Assembly (NCBI RefSeq): GCF_000176515.1
Contig: NZ_ADAQ01000007.1
Coordinates: 1 to 64,000 of the forward strand
Origin: Grimontia hollisae CIP 101886
GTDB lineage: Bacteria > Pseudomonadota > Gammaproteobacteria > Enterobacterales > Vibrionaceae
Direction of reading: 5' to 3'
Length of the DNA stretch: 64,000 bases
Shown here: positions 33,183-44,840 of the stretch, one piece after another
How the letters are laid out: the number at the start of each line of letters is the position of its first letter
Position numbering within the stretch: position 1 is the first letter of the stretch
Notes under the pieces: generated by a model
Database searches by the model: none
What the model saw: the letters and a program-made list of their open reading frames with translations, nothing else
What the model was told of the DNA's origin: nothing
Translations under genes and position numbers: made by a program

Positions 33183-33425
33183 CTGTCCCACAACCGGCTG
33201 CATGTCGCTGCCTGTAAATGAGAGCAACGCCTCACTGTCAGCGTTGAATAGTCACAAAACCCAGAGAAAACGGCCTCTTCATCCTAAAGTCTAATTGTCG
33301 AGAACCCCTAACTAACCGACCTTATTGGGACAAGACCGCCAGACCATGCCCTATATTCTACTTTGCTGTGGTCGAACATTTTACGATGCCAGGCGGCATC
33401 ATGCAGGAACACAAGGAGAAAGATA

Positions 33426-35375
<1,950 letters not shown>

Positions 35376-35396
35376 ACCGCCAGCACACTCCAAGGC

Positions 35397-35407
35397 CGCT
35401 ACATGCG
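35397..35407 (+). repeat. IS4 target duplication, left copy
   Basis: CGCTACATGCG here is repeated exactly at 39171-39181 on the other side of the IS4 element. IS4 is known to duplicate 11-13 bp. Joining the flanks across one copy rebuilds the acs terminator AAGGCCGC-TACAT-GCGGCCTTTTTT. Confidence 0.9.
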
Positions 35408-35489
35408 CAATGCTGATCAGTTAAGGATCGGTTGACCGATCCTTCTGATGAGTCAGAATCTGAAATCATTCATTGATTTCAGATTTTTT

Positions 35490-35596
35490 ATGCCTATTAC
35501 CTCATATCTAAGTGATTTTCTCGAAGAATCACCCGTTGATGTTTCCCAACTCACGACGTTTGCTGAGCATGTCCCTTCAGAATGGGTTGCTGCAGC
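35490..35596 (+). pseudogene. IS4 transposase, N-terminal fragment
   Basis: The 35 N-terminal codons (MPITSYLSDFLEESPVD onward) are in frame up to the IS66 insertion, where translation would stop at TAA inside the IS66 end. Joining 35490-35596 to 37931-39161 restores one open frame of 445 residues. A hairpin (AATCTGAAATC/GATTTCAGATT, 35457-35485) ends four bases before the ATG and leaves no visible ribosome binding site. Confidence 0.88.
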
Positions 35597-35623
35597 GTAA
35601 GCGGTAAGTAAACCAGTGAAGCC

Positions 35624-37138
35624 TCAGTCAACGCTACTCAGATCAACATTCCACGGCATCAGATCCGACATATCATCGGCGAGTGAACGCTTTGGCAACT
35701 CCGTGAACAGGTGCCGGAAGTAATAGTAAGGATTGATATCATTCGCACGACACGTCATCACCAAGCTATACAGATTGGCACTGGCTTTCGCGCCACCGAC
35801 TGACGTTGAGAACATCCAGTTTTTTCGCCCCGTCGTGAACGGACGGATATCCCGCTCTGTCACATTGTTGTCGATGCTGATATGTCCATCTTCCAGGTAG
35901 GTCAGCAGTTTGGGCCACTGATTCTTGGTGTAGGTGATAGCCTGGCCTAGTGCCCCTTTCGGCAACACACTCAGGCTATCCAGCCACGCTTTAAAGTCAT
36001 TCAGGATGGGCAGGCTTTCTTGCATCCTCATCTGTTGGCGCGCTTGTGCCGACAGGTCTTTGGCTCGCTTCTCTATCCCGTACAGTTTGGCGATAAAGGC
36101 TAAGGCTTTTTCGGGCTTTCCCGCCTTTTTCGACGGGGATGCCTTTTGGGCATCAGTGAATTTTCGGCGCACATGCGCCATGCACGCCGCTTGAGTGACA
36201 CCGTCTACGGTGTCATACGCACTGTAACCATCGGACAACAGATAACCGTGGTAATCACCGAGGAACTCACGCACACATGCGCCTGCTCGGCTGGGGTGAT
36301 AGTCGTAAATCACCACGGGATTGGGGGTGAACTCGCCGCTGCGATAGACCCACATATAGGAGTTGGATTGCGCTTGTCGGTCTTCTTCTCTCAGCACCTG
36401 CACGGTGGTTTCATCCGCACAGATGAGAGTTTCTTTGAGAAGCTGCGTTTTCATTGCATCGATAATGACCTGCACTTTACTGCCTAGCTTCACACACCAG
36501 TTTGCCAGCGTGGCGCGGCTGATATCAATGCCGGAGCGGTTGAGGATGTCGACCTGACGGTACAGCGGCAGCGCATCCACGTATTTAGCGGTGACCACCG
36601 CCGCGAAGGCTTCGGCGCTGCCAAGGCTTTTGGGGATCATGCTCGCCGGTTTCGGGGCGGTGACCACGTTACTGGTTTCAGCTGTTTGCTCGCACTGGCG
36701 ACAGGCATATTTGGTGCGCTCGTGGCGGATGACACTCACGCGCTGGGGCAGGATTTTCAGGGTTTCGCTGACTTCCTTACCACATTCATGTAACGGCGCA
36801 TCACAGCAGTCGCAATACGGGGCATTTAAGGTGTGGGTTTGCACCTCGCGTTCAAGGTCGGCAGGCAGCGGTTTACGGCCGGTTTTTTTGCGCGCTTTGG
36901 GTGAGGAAGGTAACGCGTCTTGCTGCTCCGCTTCGTTAAACGTGCCTTTGGCGACTTTTTCGCTTTGGGAAGCAAAGCGTTTGGATTTGCTGAGATTGAG
37001 TTGCTCAACGAGCAGTTGCACCTGGGTTTTCAGGGCGGCGACCTCCTCCTCTTTGGCCTGCAACAAAGCATCCTTGGCAAGAAGCATGGCTTTGAGTTGT
37101 TCGATGTCATCGGGGAAGTCGGTCATTTGGGGCATCAT
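35624..37138 (-). CDS. tnpC: IS66 transposase TnpC
   Basis: The 504-residue DDE transposase of the element. It has an N-terminal leucine-zipper-like coiled coil (about 8-50), a zinc-finger region (CDCCDAPLHECG near 110 and CRQCEQ near 145), the catalytic core with ADETTVQVL and LSDGYSAYD, and the final segment NVTERDIRPFTTGRKNW that ends the IS66 domain. The frame is intact. It lies 76 bp downstream of tnpB. Confidence 0.96.
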   Translation of the reverse strand: MMPQMTDFPDDIEQLKAMLLAKDALLQAKEEEVAALKTQVQLLVEQLNLSKSKRFASQSEKVAKGTFNEAEQQDALPSSPKARKKTGRKPLPADLEREVQTHTLNAPYCDCCDAPLHECGKEVSETLKILPQRVSVIRHERTKYACRQCEQTAETSNVVTAPKPASMIPKSLGSAEAFAAVVTAKYVDALPLYRQVDILNRSGIDISRATLANWCVKLGSKVQVIIDAMKTQLLKETLICADETTVQVLREEDRQAQSNSYMWVYRSGEFTPNPVVIYDYHPSRAGACVREFLGDYHGYLLSDGYSAYDTVDGVTQAACMAHVRRKFTDAQKASPSKKAGKPEKALAFIAKLYGIEKRAKDLSAQARQQMRMQESLPILNDFKAWLDSLSVLPKGALGQAITYTKNQWPKLLTYLEDGHISIDNNVTERDIRPFTTGRKNWMFSTSVGGAKASANLYSLVMTCRANDINPYYYFRHLFTELPKRSLADDMSDLMPWNVDLSSVD

Positions 37139-37214
37139 CTACAGCATGGAATGGTGCCCAGTGTGACGGCTAAAAAGGATCGTTCAAGTGCAAAATCACG
37201 ATCAGTATCTGGCG

Positions 37215-37559
37215 TCACACTTCCAGTCCATTTAAGGGCCGATGGGCTTTGCTGTTCTCGAGTGACAGCCCAGAGAGCAACCAGTGAAGCTGGGGTTTAC
37301 TGATGACAATCACGCCTTGAGGGTTGGGGCGTGGCCATTTGAAAGTGCCTTTCTCCAAACGGCGATAGTAAAGCCAAAACCCGTTGGTATCCCAAAACAG
37401 GATTTTGAGTTTATCTCGTCCACGATTGCAGAAGATGAACCAGGCTTCGCTGAACGGATCCATGTCCAGTTGTTCGGCGACAATCAACGACAGCCCATCA
37501 ATGGACTTGCGCATATCGGTCACGCCGGAGACCAGGAAGACCTTGCCGGACGGTGTCAT
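37215..37559 (-). CDS. tnpB: IS66 accessory protein TnpB
   Basis: This 114-residue IS66 Orf2 protein has the family core GVTDMRKSIDGLSLIV and DKLKILFWDTNGFWLYYRRLEKG. It is required for IS66 transposition but has no known catalytic activity. ATG 37559 overlaps the tnpA stop by four-base ATGA coupling, which decides the start; the frame opens slightly upstream. Confidence 0.95.
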   Translation of the reverse strand: MTPSGKVFLVSGVTDMRKSIDGLSLIVAEQLDMDPFSEAWFIFCNRGRDKLKILFWDTNGFWLYYRRLEKGTFKWPRPNPQGVIVISKPQLHWLLSGLSLENSKAHRPLNGLEV

Positions 37560-37849
37560 TGCAGCGCGTCGACCCAATGTTTGATTTGCGCGGGACTGAG
37601 TGCCGCTGGCAGCTCTGCACGAATACCATTGGTAAAGAACAGGACAACAGAGAGCGAATGGCGCGGCTCATCAAACTCAATGGGCTGCAACGTCTGCACT
37701 GTCTCAGGGGTGCGCAGTCGCTTAGACCAGTAAAAGAAGGTTTGATAGCTAATACCTTTGTCTTCGCAGAACTGTTTTATGGATAGCTGACTTTGCTTTT
37801 GTTGCTCGATGACGGATGTCCAGTGAGCGCGTTTTTGTGCTTGGTTCAT
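37556..37849 (-). CDS. tnpA: IS66 accessory protein TnpA (HTH)
   Basis: A 97-residue protein with a helix-turn-helix near the N-terminus (SIKQFCEDKGISYQTFFYWSK, about residues 23-43), the normal TnpA form of IS66 elements. It is the first gene of the tnpA-tnpB-tnpC operon and starts 73 bp from the right end of the element. Confidence 0.93.
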   Translation of the reverse strand: MNQAQKRAHWTSVIEQQKQSQLSIKQFCEDKGISYQTFFYWSKRLRTPETVQTLQPIEFDEPRHSLSVVLFFTNGIRAELPAALSPAQIKHWVDALQ

Positions 37850-37850
37850 A

Positions 37851-39161
37851 GTGCCTCCGTTGAAAAAGGCACTATGTCAAAGCGTCGGCATTATTGGTAT
37901 GTGGGGTTTATTAACCGCTTACGCTGCAGCCGCATCCCTCTCTACTCAAGCCACCATCAGGCGTAGAAGATTACCCAGCGATATGGTCCTGTGGTTAATC
38001 GTGGGGATGGCATTCTTCAGAAATGAACCGATTGCTGAGGTAGCCCGTCGGATGAACATCTGTGCTGAAGGGCTTGCTGACGAAGCGCTTCTCGCCAAAA
38101 GTGCGCTGACTCAGGCTCGTCAACGACTCGGCTCTGAAGCACCTAAATGGTTGTTTAAAAAGTGTAGTGAGGGATGGGGCAAAGAAAGATACCCAGAGGA
38201 TGATTGGCATGGCCTCCAGGTTTTTGCTGTTGATGGTGCATTATTCAGAACGGCAGACACTCCAGAGCTTCGCGAACACTTCGGCTCTGGGAACACCTCG
38301 GGTAAACGTCAAACACCCTACCCAGTTCTCCGACTTGTTACCATGATGAATGTGCGTTCTCATATCATCATTGATGCGGATATCAGTCCCTACCGTCGAG
38401 GTGAAATCCCCCTCGCTCAGCCCTTCATTAGTTCGCTTCCTGATAACTCGGTAACGCTGTTGGATAAAGGGTTCTATGGCGCAGATTTGTTGCTGAGCCT
38501 ATCGGCTAGCGGTGTAAACCGTCACTGGCTCATTCCGGCTCGAAAGGGATTGGTGTACACGATTCTCGATGAGGAAGAAACCAATGACAATCTTATCGAA
38601 ATGAAAGTCTCCCCTCAGGCCAGAAAAAAGAATCCGAGTCTACCTGAGAAGTGGCAAGTCAGGGCGGTGACTTATGAAGTGGATGGAAAAGAGAAGACCG
38701 TGTTTACTTCACTGCCACGAGAGAAGTACAGCGCTGAGCAAGTGGCCACGCTCTATCATGAGCGGTGGGAGATAGAGTTGGGATATCGAGACATCAAAAG
38801 CTCTATGCAGCACAATGCCATGACGTTGAGAAGTAAGACAGTCGAGCTTGTTTATCAGGAGTTATGGGGACTGCTTCTTGGATACAACCTGGTGAGACGA
38901 GAGGCCAGCCAAGCCGCGGTAGCTCATGGTCGTGCACCAAATGAAATAAGCTTCAAATACGCTTGCCAGTATATTGCGAGTCAACTAAGGATAATGAGCA
39001 AAGCTTTATCTCCGGGCAATACGCCTAAGAGGCTTAAGGCATTGAGAGGAGACTTATCTGTCCTGTTCATAGAAAAACGCCCCAGACCATCAAGACCTAG
39101 GGCAGTTAAAATGTCAAAGACCCGTTATCCGATTAATCGCAAAGCGGCTCCGCTTAAGTGA
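37851..39161 (+). pseudogene. IS4 transposase, C-terminal part fused to an IS66-end reading frame
   Basis: From 37931 this is the IS4 transposase without its first 35 residues. It keeps the DDE/YREK core (FAVDGALFRTAD, LLDKGFYG, YHERWEIELGYRDIKSSMQ), which is close to E. coli IS4 InsG. By chance the frame stays open into the IS66 end to a GTG at 37851, giving a possible 436-residue hybrid. No ribosome binding site is obvious and the original start is lost, so I treat it as broken, though a protein could still be made. Confidence 0.88.
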
Positions 39162-39170
39162 ACTGCATTG

Positions 39171-39190
39171 CGCTACATGCGGCCTTTTTT
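39171..39190 (+). terminator. right half of the split acs terminator, with IS4 duplication copy
   Basis: CGCTACATGCG (right IS4 target copy, 39171-39181) runs into GCCTTTTTT. In the uninterrupted sequence this pairs with AAGGCCGC at 35392-35399 to make a strong terminator for acs. The partner arm is now 3.8 kb away, so terminator function here is lost. Confidence 0.8.
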
Positions 39191-39519
39191 ACGCCTGATT
39201 TGAGACCGGTGGCTGCACCTTATCCCCATCAACAATCTGTTTAACCATCATGATGAGATCCGCCTAACAGATCCTTGTCCTGAACTGGCCAATTCGTGAA
39301 CTATTGTCACGAAATCCCTGTCATAACAACGTCACACAAGCGCAGGAATGTCATATTTTGTCTGATTAGACCAGTATTTTGCTGCCATTTGCGGTGAATT
39401 CTCTATAATTGCGTTTCAGCAAATGGCGGGAGTGCCATTTTCCGGGTTCTCATATCGTCTGGGCTGAAAAGAAAAACTTACCGTCTTTTCGCAACAAGAA
39501 CAGGAACGAAGCGAACAAC
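39191..39519 (+). promoter_or_regulatory. aroQ-accBC upstream region with promoter
   Basis: No gene is seen. A perfect -10 TATAAT lies at 39404-39409 with a possible -35 TTGCTG at 39379-39384 (spacing 19, longer than ideal). This would give an untranslated leader of about 105 nt before aroQ. GTGAACTATTGTCAC at 39296-39310 is a small inverted repeat of unknown role. Confidence 0.5.
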
Positions 39520-39975
39520 ATGACGACAAATCGCACGGTTTTACTTCTCAACGGACCCAACCTCAACATGCTTGGGGTTCGTGAACCTGGCCACTATGGA
39601 CAGACATCGTTAGATCGTATTGTGGCCGATCTGACAACACTTGCTGCATCTTTCAATATTCAGCTCGAACACGTGCAGTCCAATGCGGAGCACGTCCTGA
39701 TTGAAACTGTTCATCAGGCGATGGGGAACGTTGATTTTATTATCATCAACCCGGCGGCGTTTACCCATACCAGTGTCGCCCTGCGCGATGCGTTACTCGC
39801 CGTCGGTATTCCTTTTATTGAAGTGCACCTTTCCAACGTTCACGCCCGTGAACCTTTCCGCCATCACTCTTACTTCTCCGATAAGGCAGAAGGTGTGATT
39901 GCCGGTCTGGGTGCTGAAGGTTATGAATTTGCCCTGAGGGCAGCGGCGAGCCGGCTGCAATCAGGGAACAACTGA
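39520..39975 (+). CDS. aroQ: type II 3-dehydroquinate dehydratase
   Basis: It dehydrates 3-dehydroquinate to 3-dehydroshikimate in the shikimate pathway. The 151-residue protein has [19 protein letters not shown] (active-site Tyr near the N-terminus), the [18 protein letters not shown] segment and [20 protein letters not shown] 39520 gives the family N-terminus; the frame is open further upstream. It leads accB and accC, the usual Vibrio and Pseudomonas order. Confidence 0.97.
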   Translation: MTTNRTVLLLNGPNLNMLGVREPGHYGQTSLDRIVADLTTLAASFNIQLEHVQSNAEHVLIETVHQAMGNVDFIIINPAAFTHTSVALRDALLAVGIPFIEVHLSNVHAREPFRHHSYFSDKAEGVIAGLGAEGYEFALRAAASRLQSGNN

Positions 39976-40001
39976 ACAATAATTTTAAAGAGATAGACAT
40001 C

Positions 40002-40460
40002 ATGGATATTCGTAAAATCAAAAAACTGATTGAGCTTGTTGAAGAATCTGGCATTGCTGAGCTGGAAATCTCTGAAGGTGAAGAATCAGTACGCATCAGC
40101 CGTGCAACCGCACCCGTTGCTGCCACCCAGGTTTATGCAGCACCGGCTCCGGCTCCCGTTGCAGCACCAGCCGCGCCTGCGGCGGCGCCAGCAACAGAAG
40201 CACCAGCGGCTGAAGCAGACGTTGCGGGTCATAAAGTCTTGTCTCCAATGGTAGGTACCTTCTACCGTTCACCAAGCCCTGACGCGAAAGCATTTGTTGA
40301 GGTAGGTCAGTCAGTGAATGTTGGCGATACCCTGTGTATCGTTGAAGCGATGAAAATGATGAACCAAATCCAGGCAGACAAAGCAGGTGTGGTAAAAGCT
40401 ATCCTGTGTGAAGACGGCCAAGCCGTAGAGTTTGATCAGGCTTTGGTCATCATCGAGTAA
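40002..40460 (+). CDS. accB: biotin carboxyl carrier protein of acetyl-CoA carboxylase
   Basis: The 152-residue carrier holds biotin on the Lys in EAMKMMNQI (near residue 117). The N-terminal domain is followed by an Ala/Pro-rich flexible linker (about 40-75) and the C-terminal biotinyl domain. It works with AccC in the first step of fatty acid synthesis and lies 12 bp before accC in one operon. Confidence 0.98.
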   Translation: MDIRKIKKLIELVEESGIAELEISEGEESVRISRATAPVAATQVYAAPAPAPVAAPAAPAAAPATEAPAAEADVAGHKVLSPMVGTFYRSPSPDAKAFVEVGQSVNVGDTLCIVEAMKMMNQIQADKAGVVKAILCEDGQAVEFDQALVIIE

Positions 40461-40472
40461 CCGAGGGCAGCT

Positions 40473-41819
40473 ATGTTAGATAAAATTGTCATCGCTAACC
40501 GCGGTGAAATTGCGCTTCGCATCCTTCGCGCGTGTAAAGAGCTCGGCATCAAAACCGTTGCTGTGCACTCAACCGCCGATCGCGATCTGAAGCATGTACT
40601 GCTGGCAGACGAATCGATTTGTATCGGTCCGGCTTCAAGCGTAGAAAGCTACCTGAATATCCCACGCATTATCAGTGCGGCGGAAGTGACTGGTGCGGTC
40701 GCTATCCACCCGGGTTACGGCTTCCTGTCTGAAAATGCTGATTTTGCCGAACAGGTTGAACAATCTGGCTTTATTTTCGTCGGCCCACGCGCTGAAACTA
40801 TCCGCCTGATGGGTGACAAAGTCTCTGCCATCAACGCGATGAAAAAAGCAGGCGTACCTTGTGTGCCTGGCTCTGACGGCCCGCTGGATGATGACGCAGC
40901 GAAGAACAAGGCGTTCGCAAAACGTATAGGCTACCCGGTGATCATCAAGGCATCCGGGGGGGGTGGCGGTCGTGGTATGCGTGTGGTGCGCTCTGAAGCA
41001 GAGCTGACCGATGCCATTGCTATGACCCGCGCAGAAGCCAAAGCCGCATTCAACAACGACATGGTTTACATGGAAAAATTCCTGGAAAACCCACGTCACG
41101 TTGAAGTACAGGTTCTGGCTGATGGCCAGGGTGGCGCAATTCACTTGGGTGAGCGCGACTGTTCAATGCAACGTCGTCACCAGAAAGTGGTAGAAGAAGC
41201 ACCGGCACCGGGTATTACTGCAGAAATGCGTAAATACATCGGTGAGCGTTGCTGCCGTGCATGTATCGAAATCGGTTACCGCGGCGCGGGTACGTTCGAG
41301 TTCCTGTACGAAAATGGCGAGTTCTACTTCATTGAGATGAACACCCGTATCCAGGTTGAACACCCTGTGACCGAGATGGTCACCGGCATTGACCTGATCA
41401 AAGAGCAGCTTCGCATTGCGGCAGGCCAGCCTCTGTCATTCACCCAGGATGATATCCAGATCCGTGGCCACGCCATTGAATGCCGTATCAACGCAGAAGA
41501 CCCTGAGCGCTTCCTGCCAAGCCCAGGAAAAATCACCCGTTTCCACGCGCCGGGCGGTATGGGCGTGCGTTGGGAATCACATGTGTATTCAGGCTACACC
41601 GTGCCGCCACACTACGATTCCATGATCGGTAAACTGATCTGCTTTGGTGAGAACCGTGATGTGGCGATTGCGCGTATGCGTAATGCACTGCGGGAAACCA
41701 TTATCGATGGCATCAAAACCAACATTCCTCTTCAGCTGGAAATCATGAAAGATGAAAACTTCCAGCACGGTGGTGCAAACATCCACTACCTGGAGAAGAA
41801 ACTGGGCCTGCAGAAGTAA
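40473..41819 (+). CDS. accC: biotin carboxylase subunit of acetyl-CoA carboxylase
   Basis: An ATP-grasp enzyme that carboxylates biotin on AccB. The 448-residue protein starts [20 protein letters not shown] and has the glycine-rich ATP loop [14 protein letters not shown] near 159 and the catalytic [16 protein letters not shown] near 285-300. Length and motifs are normal. It ends the aroQ-accB-accC operon at a terminator. Confidence 0.98.
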   Translation: MLDKIVIANRGEIALRILRACKELGIKTVAVHSTADRDLKHVLLADESICIGPASSVESYLNIPRIISAAEVTGAVAIHPGYGFLSENADFAEQVEQSGFIFVGPRAETIRLMGDKVSAINAMKKAGVPCVPGSDGPLDDDAAKNKAFAKRIGYPVIIKASGGGGGRGMRVVRSEAELTDAIAMTRAEAKAAFNNDMVYMEKFLENPRHVEVQVLADGQGGAIHLGERDCSMQRRHQKVVEEAPAPGITAEMRKYIGERCCRACIEIGYRGAGTFEFLYENGEFYFIEMNTRIQVEHPVTEMVTGIDLIKEQLRIAAGQPLSFTQDDIQIRGHAIECRINAEDPERFLPSPGKITRFHAPGGMGVRWESHVYSGYTVPPHYDSMIGKLICFGENRDVAIARMRNALRETIIDGIKTNIPLQLEIMKDENFQHGGANIHYLEKKLGLQK

Positions 41820-41837
41820 TCCTGTCGGACATGTTAG

Positions 41838-41862
41838 AAGGCTGCGCTTGCGCAGCCTTTTT
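41838..41862 (+). terminator. terminator after accC
   Basis: AAGGCTGCG-CTTG-CGCAGCCTTTTTG, 19 bp after the accC stop. Confidence 0.9.
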
Positions 41863-42003
41863 GTTTTCAACGTCCAGAAAAGAACAAAACTGAAGAGGAT
41901 GATGCATATTCCTGTTACATTTTCGGCTCTTTTGTCACAATAAGCACCTTATCAACCGATTGTCTCACTGAGCACTGACACTCAGCCATTTCGGAGACTA
42001 CCA

Positions 42004-42285
42004 ATGAAAACACTCAGCCACCGCTACCGCCAAGCTCACAAGGAAGCTAAATGGGCGATAGCCCTCGCACTCGCCTATTTTGCATGGTGGTACGGATTTG
42101 CCTATAGCCTGGCCCCGGAAGGCATGGAACAGACCCTACCGACACTCTATTTCGGCCTGCCACTGTGGTTTTTGCTGGCCTGTGTCATCGGCCCCTTGGT
42201 ATTTACCCTGTTGTGCGCACTGATGGTGAAATACCTTTTTAAGGACATGCCGCTCGATATCGAACAGGACACGTCCAATGAATAG
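42004..42285 (+). CDS. yhdT: YhdT family membrane protein (DUF997)
   Basis: A 93-residue protein with two hydrophobic spans (about 13-33 and 50-76). YhdT proteins lie directly upstream of panF and may be a small partner of that SSS symporter, as DUF4212 is for its own. The stop overlaps the panF start by eight bases, so expression is coupled. Confidence 0.9.
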   Translation: MKTLSHRYRQAHKEAKWAIALALAYFAWWYGFAYSLAPEGMEQTLPTLYFGLPLWFLLACVIGPLVFTLLCALMVKYLFKDMPLDIEQDTSNE

Positions 42286-43732
42286 CCCGCTTCTCATTCC
42301 TATCGCACTGTATCTGGTTGCTGTTTTTGCCCTGGCATTTTATTCCCGCAGGCAAGGCGATCGCAGTGGCGGTTTCCTCAATGAGTACCTGCTTGGCAAC
42401 CGCAGTATGGGGGGCTTTGTACTGGCGATGACCCTTGCAGCCACTTATGCCAGTGCCAGCTCCTTTATTGGGGGGCCAGGTGCCGCGTATACAATGGGGC
42501 TTGGCTGGGTGCTTCTGGCCATGATCCAGCTTCCTGCTGCCTGGCTGACACTCGGCGTGCTCGGCAAGAAATTTGCCATTGAGTCGCGACGCCATAACGC
42601 CCTGACCCTCAATGACATGCTGTACGCGCGTTATAAAAACCGCGCGGTAGTCATCTTCGCCTCCCTTGCGCTGCTGCTCGCATTCTTCGGTACCATGGTG
42701 GTGCAGTTTGTGGGCGGGGCGCGGCTGCTTCAGACAGTCACAGGGCTCTCCTACACCCATGGCTTGATACTGTTTGCCTTTACTGTCGGTGTGTATACCA
42801 CCATTGGCGGATTCCGCGCCGTGGTGATGACCGATACCGTGCAGGGCATCATGATGATCATTGGCACCCTCGCGCTGCTGATAGGCATCATCCATGCCGG
42901 TGGTAGTCTGGGAGAGATGATCACCCGACTCCATGCTATTGATCCGGCACTCGTGAGCCCCTATGGCCCGGACAACTTCCTGTCTGAACCCTTTATGCTG
43001 AGCTTCTGGGTGTTGGTCTGCTTCGGCGTTATTGGTCTGCCTCATGCCGCCGTACGCTGCATGTCATACAAATCCAGCCAATCCCTGCACAAAGGCATGG
43101 TCATCAGCACTGCCATGGTGGCATTCCTGATGCTGGGCATGCATTTGGCAGGGGCACTGGGACGCGCGATTGTGCCGGAAATCGACAACCCTGACCAAAT
43201 CATGCCCACCCTGATGATGACAGTACTGCCGCCAGTGGTCGCCGGTGTGTTCCTGGCCGGGCCGATGGCGGCAATCATGTCAACCATCGACTCCCAGCTG
43301 ATTCAGGCCTCGGCGACATTGCTAAGAGATTTGTACCTGAATTACATCAATCCCAACGCAGCCCATGCCCCCGATGCTGAAAGCAAACTTCCCAAACTCT
43401 CACTCTGGGTGACGGGAATTTTCTCATTGCTGGTGTTTGTCGCCGCCACCAACCCGCCGGATATGATCATCTGGCTGAACCTGCTCGCTTTTGGCGGCAT
43501 GCAAGCCGTCTTCCTCTGGCCACTGGTGTTGGGGCTTTACTGGAAAAAAGCCACTGCCGCTGGCGCACTGGCTTCTATGATCACAGGGCTTGGCAGCTAT
43601 GCCGCACTTTCTACGTTCAAACCGGACATGGGGGGTGTGCACGCGATTGTGCCATCACTGGCTATCAGTCTGGTCGCGTTCCTTCTGATCAGTCGTTTGC
43701 AGCACAGGAACGCCCATCCTGCAACTGCATAA
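42278..43732 (+). CDS. panF: sodium/pantothenate symporter
   Basis: A 484-residue SSS/SLC5 permease with about 13 spans that imports pantothenate with Na+. Family segments include EYLLGNRSMGGFVLAMTLAATYASASSF-like sequence near residue 34 and AGPMAAIMSTIDSQLIQAS near 325. The yhdT-panF-prmA order is shared with E. coli. It ends at a hairpin terminator. Confidence 0.95.
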   Translation: MNSPLLIPIALYLVAVFALAFYSRRQGDRSGGFLNEYLLGNRSMGGFVLAMTLAATYASASSFIGGPGAAYTMGLGWVLLAMIQLPAAWLTLGVLGKKFAIESRRHNALTLNDMLYARYKNRAVVIFASLALLLAFFGTMVVQFVGGARLLQTVTGLSYTHGLILFAFTVGVYTTIGGFRAVVMTDTVQGIMMIIGTLALLIGIIHAGGSLGEMITRLHAIDPALVSPYGPDNFLSEPFMLSFWVLVCFGVIGLPHAAVRCMSYKSSQSLHKGMVISTAMVAFLMLGMHLAGALGRAIVPEIDNPDQIMPTLMMTVLPPVVAGVFLAGPMAAIMSTIDSQLIQASATLLRDLYLNYINPNAAHAPDAESKLPKLSLWVTGIFSLLVFVAATNPPDMIIWLNLLAFGGMQAVFLWPLVLGLYWKKATAAGALASMITGLGSYAALSTFKPDMGGVHAIVPSLAISLVAFLLISRLQHRNAHPATA

Positions 43733-43742
43733 ACTTCTCTCT

Positions 43743-43765
43743 GGGCAGCATCCGCTGCCCTTTTT
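43743..43765 (+). terminator. terminator after panF
   Basis: GGGCAGC-ATCC-GCTGCCC followed by TTTTT, about 10 bp past the stop. Confidence 0.87.
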
Positions 43766-43868
43766 CTACCCTTCCTAACCCTCACCGTGCTAAGGCTATG
43801 TGGGCTGACTACTTTTTATGCTAGACTCCGCCCCCTAAAATCGTCGTTAAACGAAGAAGTGAAGAACC

Positions 43869-44753
43869 ATGCCTTGGATTCAAATCAAACTGAACGCTAC
43901 CGCAGAAACCGCAGAAGCCATCGGTGATGTGCTGATAGAAGAAGCGGGCGCACTGTCGGTCACTTTCCTTGATGCCAAAGACACTCCGGTGTTTGAACCT
44001 ATGCCAGGTGAAACCCGACTGTGGGGCGAAACCGACATCGTCGCACTGTATGATGCAGAAACCGACATGGATGCCGTGGTAGCTATCCTAAAAAACAGCC
44101 CGCTGCTGGGCGAAAACTTCACATACAAAATTGAACAGCTGGAAGACAAAGATTGGGAGCGTGCCTGGATGGACAACTTCAAGCCCATGCGTTTTGGCAA
44201 GCGCCTGTGGGTTTGCCCAAGCTGGTGCGAAGCCCCGGATCCGGACGCCGTTAACATCATGCTGGATCCGGGTCTGGCGTTTGGTACCGGTACCCACCCT
44301 ACCACCGCACTTTGCCTTGAATGGCTGGACGGGCTGGATCTGACCGGCAAGACAGTCATCGACTTTGGTTGTGGTTCCGGTATCCTGTCGCTGGCGGCAC
44401 TATTGCTGGGCGCAGAGAAGGTCATTGGCATTGATATCGACCCACAAGCGCTACAGGCGTCAAAAGCCAACGCAGAGCGCAATGGCGTCGCCGATCGCCT
44501 CGAGTTGTACCTGCCGAAGGATCAACCGGAAAACCTGCAGGCAGAGGTGGTGGTCGCCAACATTCTGGCCGGCCCGCTTCGCGAGCTTTCCCCTGTCATC
44601 AAAAGCCTCATCGCCCCACAAGGTGTACTGGCCATGTCCGGTGTCTTGGATAGCCAGGCAGAATCCGTTGCGGACTGCTACCGCGATGAGCTCAACGTGG
44701 ATGCGATTGTCGAGCAGGAAGAGTGGTGCCGTATTACTGCACACAGAGCCTAA
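43869..44753 (+). CDS. prmA: ribosomal protein L11 methyltransferase
   Basis: It trimethylates ribosomal protein L11 using S-adenosylmethionine. The 294-residue protein has an N-terminal substrate domain and a Rossmann methyltransferase domain with [15 protein letters not shown] near residues 160-174 and [10 protein letters not shown] near 228, the NxxA-type motif of the family. PrmA is not essential in E. coli. It lies between panF and dusB, as in relatives. Confidence 0.97.
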   Translation: MPWIQIKLNATAETAEAIGDVLIEEAGALSVTFLDAKDTPVFEPMPGETRLWGETDIVALYDAETDMDAVVAILKNSPLLGENFTYKIEQLEDKDWERAWMDNFKPMRFGKRLWVCPSWCEAPDPDAVNIMLDPGLAFGTGTHPTTALCLEWLDGLDLTGKTVIDFGCGSGILSLAALLLGAEKVIGIDIDPQALQASKANAERNGVADRLELYLPKDQPENLQAEVVVANILAGPLRELSPVIKSLIAPQGVLAMSGVLDSQAESVADCYRDELNVDAIVEQEEWCRITAHRA

Positions 44754-44840
44754 CCCAGTGATAATTGGCCATTTTTTGCACTAAAAATCTGAATTATCTG
44801 GCTTTTTGAAAAATCAAGATAAAACGCTCAAATATTGGCC

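Larger units (their letters stand above)
35597..37922 (-). mobile_element. IS66-family insertion sequence, complete
   Basis: A 2,326 bp element with terminal inverted repeats GTAAGCGGTAAGTAAACC (left) and GTAAGCGGTTAATAAACC (right, reversed), two mismatches in 18. It is flanked by the 8 bp duplication GCTGCAGC (35589-35596 and 37923-37930), the size typical of IS66. It carries intact tnpA, tnpB and tnpC on the minus strand and looks capable of moving. Confidence 0.95.
35408..39170 (+). mobile_element. IS4-family insertion sequence, interrupted by IS66
   Basis: The left end CAATGCTGATCAGTTAAGG and the reverse complement of the right end CAATGCAGTTCACTTAAGC form imperfect terminal repeats, very like E. 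coli IS4 (TAATGCCGATCAGTTAAGG). Without the IS66 insert and its duplication the element is 1,429 bp, close to the 1,426 bp of IS4. It lies inside the acs terminator with an 11 bp target duplication. Its one transposase gene is broken by the IS66 element. Confidence 0.93.

Noticed and set aside
35422-35443. AAGGATCGGTTGACCGATCCTT as the acs terminator
   Set aside because: It lies inside the IS4 left end, matches the sub-terminal hairpin of E. coli IS4 and has no T run; the true acs terminator is the split one around the IS4 site.
37851-37930. The first 27 codons of the 436-residue transposase frame as a natural N-terminus
   Set aside because: They are the IS66 terminal sequence and target duplication; the true N-terminus is at 35490.
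42239-43045. 268-residue minus-strand ORF opposite panF
   Set aside because: Antisense to a clear SSS permease; the product is His/Gln-rich and highly charged with no fold signals.
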